A stretch of DNA of 64,000 nucleotides from Temnopleurus reevesii (GCA_036244855.1 BQKZ01000405.1:75257-139256); one strand, 5' to 3'. Numbered from the stretch's first letter, positions 1 through 13,543 are shown. Translations and numbers: made by a program. Notes: generated from the sequence alone by a model not told the origin.

Positions 1-4
1 AAGG

Positions 5-232
5 AAGAAACACCAAGAAGGGTGAAGCAACAAGAAGGGAGAAATAATGAGAAGGGTGACACCAAGAAGGGAGAGACACCAAGAAGGGAGAAACACCAAA
101 AAGGAAGAAACACCAAAAAGGAAGAAACACCAAGAAGGGTGAAGCAACAAGAAGGGAGAAATAATGAGAAGGGTGACACCAAGAAGGGAGAGACACCAAG
201 AAGGGAGAAACACCAAGAAGGGTGAAACACCA
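5..232. repeat. 117-bp higher-order tandem repeat, two near-identical copies
   Basis: A block of seven short units (six of 17 bp and one of 15 bp) is repeated head to tail. The marker GAAATAATGA occurs at about 41 and again at about 158, which gives the 117-bp period. Identity between the two copies is far higher than between neighbouring 17-bp units, so this block was duplicated recently within the array. Confidence 0.8.
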
Positions 233-789
233 AGAAATATGAATCACTAAAAAGGATGAAACATCACGAAGGGTGGCACCAAGAAGGCTGACTCCAAGAA
301 GTATATTAAGCACCAAAATGGAGATAGAAATGGATGCACTAATAAATATGATGCAACAAGAAAGGAGAGGCACCAAGAAGGGTGAAACACCAAGAAGGGT
401 GACACCAAGAATTACATTGAGCACCAAGTAGGGGAGGCAGCAAGAAGGGAGATGCACCGAGAAATATGAATCACCAAGAAGGAAGAAACACCAAGAAGGG
501 TGAAGCAACCAGAAAGGTGACACCAAGAAGGTAGAGGCCAAGTAGGGAGAAGCAACAAGAAGGCTTACACAAATAAAGGAGAGACACCAAGAACTACGAA
601 GCACCAAGTACATGAAGTAGGGAGATAGAAGGGAGATGCCCCAAGAAATATGAAGCAACACGAAGGTTGAGGCACTAAGAAAGGAGATGAACGAAGAAAT
701 GTTAATGACCAAGAAGGAAGAAACACCAAGAAGCGTGAAGCAAGAAGAAGGATAACACCAAGAAGTATTATATTGCGCACCAAGAAGGA

Positions 790-3700
790 AGATGCACTCA
801 GAGGCATGAAACAACAAGAAAGGATTGAGAAGCACTAAGAAGGGTGGCATCAAGGAGGGTGACACCAAGAAGTATATTGAGCACAAAGAAGGGTGATAAA
901 AGGGAGATGTGCCAATAAATATGAAGCACAAAGAAGGGAGAGGCACAAAGAAGGGTTGGGTGACATCAAGAAGTAATATTGAGCGCCATGAAATAAGATA
1001 GAAAGGAGATGCACCAAGAAATATGACGCAACATGTAAGGAGAGGCACCAAGAAGGATATCACCAAGGCGTATACTTTGCATCATGACCAGGAAGCAACG
1101 AGAAGGGAGAGAAACCGAGAAATATGAAGCAACACGAAGGTTAAGGCACCAATAAAGGAGATGCACCAAGAAGGGTGACACCAAGAAGTATATTGAGCAC
1201 CAAGATCGGAGATAGAAGGAAGATGCACTCAGAAGTATGAAGCAACAAGAAAGGATCGAGAGGCACTATGAAGGGTGACACCAAGGGATATGTTGAGCAC
1301 CAAGACGCATCAAGAAATATGAATGACCAATAAGGGAGATACACCATGAGGGGAGATGCACCAAAACTTATGAAGCAACAAGAAAGGAGAGGCACCAAAA
1401 TAAAAAAAAAATAATAAAGCAGCATGAAGAGAGAGGCACCAATAAGGGTACAGCACCGAGAAGGGTGACACCAAGAAGTATATTTGGCACCAATAGGAGG
1501 GAGATGCCCAAGAAATATAAATCACACCTAGAAGGGAATGACACCAATAACATGAAGAACGGTGAAGCAACAAGAAGGGTGACACCAAGGGAGATGTCCC
1601 AAGAAATATGAAACAGCAAGAAGGGAGAGGCAGCAAGATAGGATATGCACTGAGAAATGTGAATGACCAAAAAAGAAGAAACGCCAAGAAGGATGAAGCA
1701 ACAAAAAGGTGATACCAAGAAGTATTTTGAGCACCAAGATCGGAGATGGAGGGAAGATTCACTCAGAAGTATGAAGCAACAAGAAGGGAGAGACACTAAG
1801 ATGTATCAAGCAACAAGACGGGAGAGACTGATAAGTCTATTAGGCACATATATATGGAGAGGCACCAAGAAATATGAAGCAAACGGAAAGGGATATGCAT
1901 AAAGAAATATGAAGCAACAAGAAGGGAGAGGTCCCAAGAAATATGATGCACCAAGAAGGGTGAAGCATCAAGAAGAGAGAAACATGAAGAAGGATGAAGC
2001 AACGAGATGGAAATGCACCAAGAAGGGTGACACTAAGGAGTATCCCGAGCACCAAGAAGGGAGAGACAGCAAGAAGTATAAAGCAACAAGAATGGAGAAG
2101 CACCAAGAACGGTGACAATAAGAAGGGATCGACAATAAGAAGGGACAAACACTAAGAAGGGAATGGCAAACAGAAATGACAGGCACCAAGAAGCATAAAG
2201 AACGGAGACACCAAGAAGTATATTGAGCACCAAGAAAGGAGATAGAAGAAAGATGCATTAAGAATTATGAAGCAACAAGATAGAACCGAGAGGCACCGAC
2301 AATTAAGGGTGACACCAATGAGTTTATTGAGTACCAAGCAAACAAAAAAAAAGGATAGGCATCAAGAAATATGAAGCAACAAGAAGAGAGAGGTACCAAG
2401 GAATATGATGAACCAAGAAGGAAGAAGCACCAAGAAGAGAGAAACACGAATAAGGATGAAGTAACGAGAATGGAAATGAACCAAGAAGGGTGACATTGAG
2501 ATTGACATTGAGAAAGCAGATGCATCAAGATGGGTGAAGCACCAAGAACTATGAATCAACAAGAAGGGTGACACCTCGAAGTGAGAGGCACCATGAATGA
2601 TGAAGCATGTGGAAGAGAGATACACCAAGAAGCAGATTGAGTACCAAGAGGGGAGCTAGAAAGGAGATAGACCAAGAAATAGGAAGTATCAAGAAGGGGG
2701 AAGCACCAATAATCGAGAATCCCCTAGAATTAATGAGGAAAAAGCACCTAGAATTATGAAGCGACTAGAAGGGAGAAACCCCAAGAACCATGAAAAAGAA
2801 TTATGAAACAACAAGAAAGAAGATGGCACCGATAAATATAAGGCATAAAGAAATATGAAGCATTAAGAATGGAGAAGCAACAAGAAGGAAGAAACACTAA
2901 GAAGTATGAAGCAACAAGAAGGGATGCACATGAAGAAATATGAAGCAACAATAAGAGAGAGGCACCAAGAAGTATATTGAGCATCGAGAAGGGGATACAG
3001 AGGAGATGCACTCAGAAAGGTGAAGCAACAAGAAGAAAGATGTACCAAGAAATATAAAGCAACAAGAGGGGAGAAGTGCTTGGAAGTATATAGGAAGCAA
3101 CAAAGAGGGAAAACAGAAAGAAATATGAAGCAACAAAATGGGAGACGCACCAAGAAGGGTGACATAAAGAAGTTTGTTGAGCACCAAGAAGGGAGAGACA
3201 TAAAGAAAATGAGGCAACAAATAGAGCGAGGCACCAAGAAATATGAAGCACCAAAAAGGGAGAAGCACCAAGAAGGGTGAAGCACAAGAAGGGAGATGCC
3301 CTTGGAATGACACTAAGAAGGTTGGAGCAATAAGAAGGGTGACCCAAGAAGTATATTGAGCACCAAGAAGTGAGATAGAATGGAGATGCACCAAAAATAT
3401 GAAGCCAAAATAAGGGAGAAGCACTAAAAAGTATGAAGCAACAAGAAGGGAGAGACATAAAGAAAATGAGGCAAAAATAAGGGCGAGGCACCAATAAATA
3501 TGAAGCACCAAAAAGGGAGAAGCACCAAGAAGGGTGAAGCACCAAGAAGGGAGATGCCCTTGGAATGACACTAAGAAGGTTGGAGCAATAAGAAGGATGA
3601 CACCAAGGAATATATTAAGCACCAAGAAAGGAGATAGATGTGAGAGGCACCAAGAAGTTTGAAGCACCAAAAAGGGTAATGCACACAGAACGGTGATACC

Positions 3701-6470
3701 AAGAAGAATATTAAGCACCAAAAATGGAGAGGCAGCAAGAGTGGAGATGCGCCAACAAATATGAATCACCAAAAAGGAAGAAACACCAAAACGGGTGTAG
3801 CACCATGAATGGTGACATCAAGAAGGGGGATACACATAGAATAGAATGACACGAAGAAATATATGAAGCACCATGGAGGGAAATAGAAGGGAGATGCACT
3901 AAGAAGTATGAGTGACCAAGAAGGAAGAAACATAAAAAAGGGAGAAGCACCAAGAACGGTGATACCAATAAGTATATTCAGCATTAAGAAGAAAGAGGCA
4001 GCAAGAAGGGTGCTGCACCAAGAAATATGAATCACCAAGAAGCGTGAAGCAACAAGAAGTATATTGAGCACCAAGAAGTGAGATAGAAAGGAGATGCACA
4101 AAGTAATATGAATCAACAAGAAGGGAGAAGCATCAATAAGGGTGAAGCACAAAGAAGGGTGATACCAAGAAGTATATTAAGCATCAAGAAGGGAGAGACA
4201 GTAAGAAGGGTGCTGCACCAAGAGGTATGGAGCACCAAGAAGGAAGAAACACCGAGAAGCGTGAAGCAACAAGAAGGGTAACACCAAGAAGTATAAATTA
4301 TGGAGCACCAAGAAGTGAGATAGAAAGGAGATGCACTAAGAAGTATGAATGACCAAGAAGGAAGAAACATCCAAAAGGGAGAAGCACCAAAAAATGTGAC
4401 ACTCAAAAGAGAGAAGCACCAATAAAGATGACACCAAGAAGGGAGAATCAGCAAGAAATGCGAATCACCAAAAATGAATAAACACCAAGAAGGGTGAAGC
4501 AACCAGAAAGGTGACACCAAGAAGGGATATACACGTAGATGTGAATGACACCATGAAGGGTGAAGCACCAAGAAGGATGACACCAAGAAGTATATTGAGC
4601 TCCAAGAAGGGAGATAGAAGGGAGATGTACCAAGAAATGTTAATCACCAAGAAGGAAGATGCACTCAGAGGTATGAAGCAACAAGAAAGGATTGAGAAAC
4701 ATTAAGAAGGGTGACATCAAGGAGGGTGACACCAAGATGTATATTGAGCACAAAGAAGGGTGATAAAAGGGAGATGTACCAATAAATATGAAGCAAAAAG
4801 AAGGGAGAGGCACTAAGAAGGATTGGGTGACATCAAGAAGTAATATTGAGCGCCATGAAATAAGATAGAAAGGAGATGCACCAAGAAGTAGGACGCAACA
4901 TGTAAGGAGAGGCACCAAGAAGGATATCTCCAAGGCGTATACTTTGCACCATGACCAAGAAGCAACAAGAAGGGAGAGAAACCGAGAAATATGAAGCAAC
5001 ACGAAGGTTGAGGCACCAAGAAAGGGNGAAGCACCAATAATCGAGAATCCCCTAGAATTAACGAGGGAGAAGCAACAAGAATTATGAAGCGACTAGAAGG
5101 GAGAAACCCCAAGAACCATGAAAAAGAATTATGAAACAACAAGAAAGAAGATGGCACCGATAAATATGAAGCACCAAGAATGGAGAAGCAACAAGAAGGG
5201 AGAAACATAAAGAAATGTAAAGCAACAAGAAGGGAGAAACACGAAGAAATATAAAGCAACAATAGGAGAGAGGCACCAAGAATTAGCAACGCATTGAAGG
5301 TAGAGATACCAAGTAATATGAAGCAACAAAAAAGGGAGATGCACCATGAAGGGTGACACCAAGGAGTATATTGAGCACCTAGAATGGGGATACAGAGGAG
5401 ATGCACTCAGAAAGGTGAAGCAACAAGAAGAAAGATGTACCAAGAAATATAAAGCAACAAGAGGGGAGAAGTGCTTGGAAGTATATAGGAAGCAACAAAG
5501 AGGGAAAACAGAAAGAAATATGAAGCAACAAAATGGGAGACGCACCAAGAAGGGTGACACAAAGAAGTTTGTTGAGCACCAAGAAGGGAGAGACATAAAG
5601 AAAATGAGGCAACAAAAAGAGCGAGACACCAAGAAATATGAAGCACCAAAAAGGGAGAAGCACCAAGAAGGGTGAAGCACAAGAAGGGAGATGCCCTTGG
5701 AATGACACTAAGAAGGTTGGAGCAATAAGAAGGGTGACCCAAGAAGTATATTGAGCACCAAGAAGTGAGATAGAATGGAGATGCATCAAAAATATGAAGC
5801 CAAAATAAGGGAGAAGCACTGAAAAGTATGAAGCAACAAGAAGGGAGAGACATAAAGAAAATGAGGCAAAAATAAGGGCGAGGCACCAAGAAATATGAAG
5901 CACCAAAAGGGGAGAAGCACCAAGAAGCCAAGAAGCGTGAAGCACCAAGAAGGGAGATGCCCTCGGAATGGCACCAAGAAGGTTGGAGCACCAAGAACAG
6001 TGACACCAATAAGTATATTCAGCATTTAGAAGAAAGAGGCAGCAAGAAGAGAGCTGCACCAAGAAATATGAATCACCAAGAAGCGTGAAGCAACAAGAAG
6101 TATATTGAGCACCAAGAAGTGAGATAGAAAGGAGATGCACAAAGAAATATTAATCAACAAGAAGGGAGAAGCATCAATAAGCGTGAAGCACAAAGAAGGG
6201 TGATACCAAGAAGTATATTTAAAATCAAGAAGGGAGAGGCAGTAAGAAGGGAGCTGCACCAAGAGGTATGGAGCACCAACAAGGAAGAAACACCGAGAAG
6301 CTTGAAGCAACAAGAAGGGTGACACCAAGAAGTATAAATTATGGAGCACCAAGAAGTGAGATAGAAAGGAGATGCACTAAGAAGTATGAATGTCCAAGAA
6401 GGAAGAAACATCCAAAAGGGAGAAGCACCAAAAAATGTGACACCAAAAAGAGAGAAGCACCTATAAGGAT
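790..6470. repeat. Colinear block duplications inside the minisatellite array
   Basis: Three long segments recur in the same order: 790-1155 matches 4655-5026, 2700-3600 matches 5028-5990, and 3930-4440 matches 5970-6470. The matches share rare variant units, for example CGAGAATCCCCTAGAATTA at about 2713 and 5042. The second set is more compact than the first. A single N at 5027 separates the first and second blocks of the second set, so part of this arrangement may come from an assembly join. Confidence 0.75.
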
Positions 6471-9400
6471 GACACCAAGAAGGTAGAAGCACCAAGAAGT
6501 GTGACACCTCGAAGGTAGCGCCACCAAGAAGATAATACGAAGCAACAAGAAGGAACACAAACAGGGGTGAAGCAACAAACATGGTGACAAAAAGTATATT
6601 GAGCACCAAAAAAGGAGAAATGAATCAACAAGAAGGGAGATGTACCAAGAAGGGTGAAGCACGAAGAACGGTGACCCAAGAAGTATATTGAGCACCAAGA
6701 AGTGAGATAGAAGAGAGATGCACAGGGAAATATGAAACCCAAAGAAAGGAGAGGCACCAAGAAACATGAAGCACCAAGAAGGAGGGAACACTAAAAAGGG
6801 AGATAAAACATTTGTAGAAGGGAGATGCACCAAGAAATAAGAAGTACCAAGAAGGGTGAAACACCAAGACAGATGACACCAAAAAGCATATTTAGCATTA
6901 AAATGGAGATAGAAAGGGGATGCACCAAGAAATATGAAGCACCAAGAAAGGAGAGGCAACAAGGAGAAAGAAACACCAAGACGGGTGAAGCACCAAGACG
7001 GATGACACCAAGAAGCAAATTGAGCACCAAAAATAGAGATAGAAGGAAAATGCCTTAAGAGAAAACAAATAAATATAAAGCACCAAGAATGAAGATGCAG
7101 AAAGAAGGGCGACATTTAAAAGTAAACTGATCACCAAGAAGGGAGAGAGAGAAGGGAGATGCACAAAAAATATGAAGCACAAAGACAGACGAAGCACCAA
7201 GAAGGGTGAAGTACCAAGACGGGTGACACCAATAAGCATATTGAGCACCACCAATTGAAATAGAACGGAGAGGGAAATATTAAGCAACAAGAGGGGAGAG
7301 GCGACAGGAAATAAAAAGCACCAAGAACGGAGAGGCAACAAGAAAAATGAACCACCAAGAATGGAGATGCAGCAAGAAGGGCGACATTAAGAAGTAAACT
7401 GAGCATCAAAAAGGGAGGGAGAGAAGGGTGAAGCACAAAAAAAGACTGTGACACCAAGAAGTGTAAGGCATCAAGAACTGTGACACCAAGAAGTATATAG
7501 AGCACCAAAATGGAGATAGAAGGGAGATTCACCATGAAATATGAAGCACCAAGAAGGGAGAGGCACTAAGTAGGGTAACACCAATTAGAAGCATATTGAA
7601 CACACGAGGGGGATAGAAGGGAAATGCACCAAGAAATATGATGCACAAAGAAAGGAGAAGCACCAAAATGGTGAAGCATGAAAAAACTGTGACACTAACA
7701 AGTATACTGAGCACCACAATGGAGATAGAAGGGAGATGCACCATGAAATATGAAATCTAGAAGGAAGAAACACCAAGAAGGGTGAAGCACCAAGACGGGT
7801 GACACCAAGAAGTATATTGAGTACCAAAATTTGAGATAGAAGGGAAATGCACCAAGAAATATGAAGCAACAAGAAGGGAGATGCACCAAGAAGGCTGTCA
7901 CCAAGAAGTATATTGAGCACCAAGAAAGGAGAGGCTCCAAGAAGGCTGTCACCAAAAAGTATATTGAGCACCAAGAAGGGAGAAGCACCAAGAAATATTA
8001 AGAAATAAGAAGAAATTGGCACCAAGACGGTTGAAAAACCAAAAAGGGTAACACCAAGAGGTTTATTGAGCATCGAGCAGGGAGAAGTGCAAAGAAATAT
8101 AAAGCAAAAAAAAGGGTAAAGTACCAAGAGGGGTGACACCAAGAAGTAAATTGAGCACCAAGAAGGGAGATAGAAAGGAGATGCACCACGAAATATGAAG
8201 CAACAAGAAAGGAGAAGCACCAAGAGGAAAGATGCAAGAAGGGTGAATCACAAAGAACGCTGACACCAAGAAGTATACTGAGCACCAAGAAAGTAGAGGC
8301 AGCCAGAAGGGAAATGGCATCAAGAAATATGAAGCAAAAAGGAAGGAGAGGCACCAAGACGTATGAAGCACCAGGGAGGGAGAGGCACCAAGAAATATGA
8401 AGTAACAAAAAGGATGAAGCACCAAGAAGGGTGACACCAAGAAGGGTAAAGCACCAAGAAGAGTGACATCAAGAATGGAGAGGCACCAAGAAGGCTAAAG
8501 CGGGCAATAAGTAGGAAGCACTGAAAAGGGAGAGGCAGCAAGAAGAAGGAAGGAAACAATGAATATGAGGTACCAACAACGGCGAATCACTAATAAGTGA
8601 AAAGCACCAATAAGACAGAAGCACGAAGAAATGAGAAGTACCAATAAGATTGGGGCACCGAGAATGGAGAAACACGAATAGGGTAAAAGCACCATTGAAT
8701 GAGAAACATTAAAGTAGGAGCACCACTGTGGCACAAGCAACAAGAAAGGTGAAGCATCGAGAAAGATGGAGCACCAAAAGTCGTGAAACACCGAGAAGGT
8801 AGAAGTAGGATGAAGGCTAAAGCACCACTAAAGCGTAGGCTTGAGTATCAAGAAGAGTGGGAACAAGGTGGTGATGGAAGATGAAGCACCGCGAAAGAAA
8901 AAAAATGAAATTCTCAATCAACCTCGAAAACTTTGAACATGTTGAAGAAAAAAAGGTGAAGCACAAGTGAAGCAAAATGAAGGGAGAAACATTGGAATGA
9001 TGAACCATCAGAAATATGAAAGCAAAAAAGCACCAAGACTTTAGGGTGAAACACCAAAAGGTGAAAGCACCGACCAAACTGGTTGAAACGTCGAGACGAA
9101 GGTAACACAACAAGTGCGAAAAAGGAACAAGCACCAAGAAAAATGAAGTAACAAGAAGGAAAAGGCACCAAAAGAGTGATCCACTGCGAATTGGGAAGAA
9201 CCGAAAAAAAGCGCAAAAACACTAAAAGAGATAAATGACGAAGCACCAAGAAGGGACACTGAGCTTGAGTCAATGTGTTTTTCAAGTTCACACAGAGAAC
9301 CAATCTGAGAGAAGAGAAACTTTAATTATAGGATCATTCTTTTCCAAGAAAATTCACTTTCACGTTCAATAAAGATTTCAAAAAGTACAAGTCTGGTCTG

Positions 9401-9590
9401 CTGGTATTTATGTCCTGTCATTTTTTATCAAGTTTGTAATATAATGCTTGGTGCTTAGAATTTTAAAGAAAATCGCATTCATTCATGGATAACACTGGTC
9501 AACAGCAAATTTGTTATTTGTGATCTTTTAGCTGATTTATGGTGAATCTGATGCGCTGAATCCAAACATCACATCGGTTTTGCACAATCT

Positions 9591-9737
9591 GGGCCCCGTA
9601 ACATATTAAGGTTTGCGATTAATCGCTATTTTATTTTGAGATCAATTGCAATCTTTAGTACGTGATTTGCCATAGACCTGCGATTGATCAATCGCTATCA
9701 GATTAGCAATTAATCGCAAACTTTTAAAATGTTATAT
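9591..9737. mobile_element. MITE of the GGGCCC(T/C)GTAACATAA family
   Basis: It starts GGGCCCCGTAACAT and contains internal complementary blocks around GCGATTAATCGC and GCAATTAATCGC. Its nearest relative in the window is the copy at 45869-46019, which is intact at both ends. The right terminus here is decayed. It is non-coding, and mobilisation would need a transposase supplied elsewhere. Confidence 0.65.
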
Positions 9738-10008
9738 TTTGTTGATTAGTGTAACCGATAGCTCTGATAGGAGTGTTGTCTTGATAGCTGCAAAGGGGAA
9801 AAATTGGTGAGACTATTTAGAATGACAATAAATCACGACCCCACCCCCACAAAATTGATGGACAGTTAGAGAATGGAAAGTGAAAGTGTGAGAGATAATT
9901 CATGTAATTGGGGAATAAATAGCGCCAGCAGGAATGGATAAATCAAGAGGGTATGGAAAAACAGTATGCGTGCAAGCAAGCGCGAGTGTGTATGATGGAG
10001 TGAGAGAA

Positions 10009-10011
<3 letters not shown>

Positions 10012-10044
<33 letters not shown>
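10012..10044. repeat. (GA)n microsatellite
   Basis: An uninterrupted GA run followed by a short poly-G tract. Confidence 0.95.
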
Positions 10045-10050
<6 letters not shown>

Positions 10051-10200
10051 TATAAAAGAAATAGGGGATCGACGTCATTTATATTTCATTTTTAATTTCA
10101 ATTTTATTTTTTCTCATTTCCAATAAAGTTTTGGGTCTAAACTCAATGTTTTGATGTACATTAAATAAGAAAAAGAAGAATGCCTAGTGCACGTCGAGTA

Positions 10201-10222
10201 TGCGTGTGTTTGTGTGTGAGTA

Positions 10223-10262
<40 letters not shown>

Positions 10263-10268
10263 TGTGTG
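10201..10268. repeat. (TG)n microsatellite
   Basis: A TG run with a few substitutions at its left side. Poly-G tracts follow at about 10311-10321 and 10399-10421. Confidence 0.95.
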
Positions 10269-10475
10269 TCCTAGAGAGAGATGACGAGAGGGGGGAGAGA
10301 ATGGTGGTTTGGGGGGGGGGGCAGAGAAGACGAGGGAGATACCAGAACGTTTGGTTTGGGGTACTCGTGTGATAGCGCTGCATTATTGGGGAGAGTAAAG
10401 GGGGGGGGGGGGGGGGGGGGGAGTTGATATTCATTTACAGAACAAATTTGATAAATATCGTATCCTCACGATATT

Positions 10476-10580
10476 TATCCTTTCAACCCCTTTGAAAACC
10501 AGCCTGTAGGCTGAATAGGGCAATCCAACCTATGAATGGTGAATAAATAAATAAATAAATAAATAAAATGAATAAATAAA
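10476..10580 (+). mobile_element. LINE-like 3' tail with (AAAT)n end
   Basis: A short unique segment containing CCAGCCTGTAGGCTGAATAG is followed by a run of AAAT units. This resembles the 3' end of a 5'-truncated non-LTR retrotransposon. No reverse transcriptase remains, so the class is inferred from the tail alone. Confidence 0.4.
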
Positions 10581-10749
10581 CGCAGCTTAAAAATGACTCA
10601 CTTATGCCCTTTAACACGGTCCTAAATACGAGCTCCTGATTGGTTGGAAATTGAGTTGCGTTAGATTTTCTGACTTGCGTTTAAACGCAACTTTTTATGC
10701 AATAGGGCCTAGTGTAATAATTACATGCTGAGAAGTTTGGCATATTTGA

Positions 10750-10875
10750 GGCCTGTAACATAAATGATGCAATTAAACCTACGATAAATATTAATTGCAA
10801 GTCTATGGCAAAATGTGTATCAAAGAGATGCAATTAATTGCAAAATTCATTGTATCTCTTTATGTTACAGGCCCC
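10750..10875. mobile_element. MITE, GGGGCCTGTAACATAAA family
   Basis: The ends are GGCCTGTAACATAAA on the left and the complementary TTTATGTTACAGGCC on the right. The interior has GATGCAATTAA and its complement. The length is about 126 bp. It is closely related to 19747-19875. Confidence 0.85.
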
Positions 10876-13183
10876 AGGCCTAAATGAAAATTCCTGCTAA
10901 GACCCCCTCCCCAAATAATTCGATTGATTGAAAATAATTATCAATTAATCATTGGAATAATCAACTTATAGCATTGCAACGTCTTCTTTACTACATCCAA
11001 AAAAGATCATAAAGAAATTGGAATTTCGATAAAATATTGTATTGCACACCATAATTGTTTATGAGGATTGCATAAAATTTTTCCAACGAGAAATACTGTT
11101 TGATTGTGTCATAAGTGTTGATTCAGTTAACGGCAATTAAAATAATACCAGCTATACCAGTTAAACTATCATTCAGTGATAAAAGAAATAAGCTATCTCA
11201 ACTCTGAAAAGCAAATCCTGTGACAACTTTTGCATCCAAAATATTGGATGATTTCTTTATCAAGTTCAACGTTTCTCATTTTTAACATCACGAATGAGAT
11301 TTTTTTTTAAATATCTTTTTTAAAAAATAACGAACAAACAAGGCACGTGCTTGAGCTTTCATCTGTATTTACTTTATATCTATATGTCTTGGGAAATTCT
11401 TCTCGCTGTCCTGCCGTCGTCTTGAACCAAAATGAACTTTGAACTGACATGCAACCAGACACACGTTATTGAAGCCAATCCCTTGCTTTGCTTGTTCAAT
11501 TCCGTGTTAGGCCTATTTAGTATATTTGTTTACCATAAGCAAACGTTAGGTGCCAGGTTAGATGCGATAAAGGGGCGTTTCTCAGTGACGACATGGCCGC
11601 AATAATTCCTTGAACTTCTTGATTTCGAAAGGTCTAAACGGCAAATAAAATTTTGCCACTTATTCATGATGAAAACAGACGAAGAACAAAAAGTAATATG
11701 ACTCCTACCCTCTCTCAGTCTCTGATATAATTACATGTAATATATGCTTCTTTCATGTTTAAGAATATCAAGCAAACCCCATTTATATTCAGAACTGACC
11801 ATGTTGAAACTATACTCGATGTAAACACATACTATAACCCTCCTCCTATCTCCTCATTATCTCTTACCGCTGTTTTTTTAATTGAGGCGCGATTATTACA
11901 TGCGCTCGCTTCCATGTGCATTGTGAATGCATCCACCCAGCTCCTTCGTTCTCTGTGGAATATCTCATCGCGCGCCTTGGGGTTTTCTTCATCCTCCTCA
12001 TCAAAGGCTAGATGCGTGGTCGCGTGCATAATGAGATGCGACTTGTGCGTTGCGTGACCGTCTCCACCGCAAAAACATATACAAGAATTTAATCAAAACT
12101 GAATATCAAGTTCGTTGTCAGTCGTTTGGCCTGGCGTTGGAACGCCATTGTGTCTTGGCTGGGAGAGAGAGAGAGAGAGATGCAATGATTTTTTCCGTGC
12201 AGGGGTCAGATGTGCACGACGTAGCACCACAACATCCCCGGAAGGAATGAACGGGATGTAATGGACGGTGGTGCTGTGTGAAACAAAATTCCGTCGTGCT
12301 CGAATCGTCCGCATCGAGTCATTCACGCAGTCGACAATGCAAAGGTGATCGAGACATCGACGCGTCGCTACACATCGCAACTACCAGTCACCTAGATGTG
12401 TGGATGCATTTAATGCCACCGCCACCAGCCTCATCATCACCATCATCATCATTTGCAAACACACCACGCTCCACTGCCCAATATCAAATCAAGTGAAGAC
12501 TGAAGGACAGATTTTTCTTCATTATAAATTCAAGACAAGACATCATGCGTGTGAGGCATGGAGACTCTCATCCGAATCCCTTGATCGTGTTGATGCGCCA
12601 ACATCGCCACAATATTGATTTATACTCACGCTGAAACATATTTCGGAAATATGATTTTTTTTCTTCTACGGAGTAGCGGAAGCGGACTTTGTGAGGAATG
12701 AGTCTTGTATATTTTCCAACCCGTGTATTTCACAGTCACGTTTGTCCAATAACACTCATACATGATTTATAGCGCGTTCAATACTTGTGATCAATACTAG
12801 TTAATGAATGATTTATTTCATTTCGTGTGTGGTGCTGGCACATTTCACATCGCCGAGGATTTGATATCAAAGTTTTGTTTATGGTATAGCTTTACTCGTG
12901 CACCCAACTCTTTGACATTCAATTCGGACTTCATACATCTTTCACAGAAACTGATATAGCAGTCTGCAGTGGAAATCATTCAACGTGTTTGTTCAAGATC
13001 CACGATTATTTTTGTTAATCATTTTCATTTATCATGTTTATTGAACCAGTGGGTTGAAGATTGTCTGTTGCTGTAAACGGATACACTTGAGCAATAAAGA
13101 AACAGACACATGTATTTATTTTTATAAATATTTTATTTATAACATTTTGCTATAAATCGACGGTGAACCGTTAAAAAGTCACT

Positions 13184-13543
13184 ATGCCTCGACCATCGCT
13201 GAGGAACGTTTTGTTTGTCTTTTTATCCCTCGGGACCGCCTTATTTGTCTTGTATCAAGGATACAGGAATTCTGACCCCAATTATCCCTCGGATGGCCAG
13301 TCAAAGAGAGATTCGAACCTAGGATCTGATTATACACATGATACCAAACTATATACCACTCGTGCTCGAGTTGGGATCGAGCTGAACTCCACGACGATGT
13401 CGGCAGGTGGTGGTCAGCGATGTCGGAGGTTATGGCAGAAAGGAAAGTCGGATTGGTTCGATAAGAAGTTCAATGATTCTCTTTTGCCTGTTTGGATGAA
13501 GGGAAATAAGAAGCTTCCATCGGAGATTGAAAAATGGTGGACG
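13184..13543 (+). CDS. Sialyltransferase exon 1: tail, membrane anchor, stem
   Basis: Encodes residues 1-120 and ends in phase 0 before GTAAGA. It carries the signal anchor (NVLFVFLSLGTALFVLY) and a polar stem with sequon N68. The start of the catalytic region follows (WFDKKFNDS, then KWWT), which resembles the segment just before the WW-x-LQ motif in ST3GAL1/2. Confidence 0.93.

Larger units (their letters stand above)
1..9265. repeat. Purine-rich degenerate minisatellite array, about 17-bp unit
   Basis: Nearly the whole stretch is built from variants of a 17-bp unit such as AAGGGTGAAGCAACAAG, with 15-bp variants such as AAGGGTGACACCAAG. The + strand is strongly purine-rich and poor in TTA, CTA and TCA, so the minus strand is open over long distances in several frames. 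These frames are a composition effect: they overlap one another, start anywhere, show only repeats of Ser-Trp-Cys-Phe type and match no domain. Landmark units such as TATATTGAGCACC recur at irregular spacings, often near 100-120 bp. The array reaches the left window edge, so its full length is unknown. Units become more diverged from about 8500 to 9265 at the right border, as is common at satellite edges. No function is visible. Confidence 0.93.
9266..13183. other. Upstream intergenic region without a recognisable gene
   Basis: No coding exon with family similarity or convincing splice signals is visible. The stretch holds two MITE copies, GA and TG microsatellites, poly-G tracts and a LINE-like tail, listed separately. 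The part at about 11830-12610 is somewhat richer in CG and contains open frames on both strands with no family resemblance. It could include promoter or 5' regulatory DNA of the sialyltransferase gene, but no core promoter could be assigned. Confidence 0.6.

Noticed and set aside
22..225. Plus-strand Lys/Arg/Gln-rich frame, and similar ones at 1909-2115, 3020-3280 and 5346-5675
   Set aside because: They are translations of the same repeat. The 17-bp unit is not a multiple of three, so the frame drifts and stops soon occur. No sign of a repetitive secreted protein gene such as a signal peptide exon.
1..9265. Possible CRISPR array
   Set aside because: Units are contiguous and degenerate, with no unique spacers of constant length, and the DNA is from an animal genome.
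565..9303. Many long minus-strand frames (70-290 aa) over the minisatellite, rich in Ser, Trp, Cys, Leu and Phe
   Set aside because: They overlap in all three frames, follow the 17-bp repeat, have no consistent start or domain, and are explained by the scarcity of TTA, CTA and TCA on the + strand.
13123..13157. TATAAAT-like sites just upstream of the sialyltransferase start codon
   Set aside because: The region is generally AT-rich and the sites are only 27-60 bases from the ATG, so they cannot be told from chance without transcript start data.
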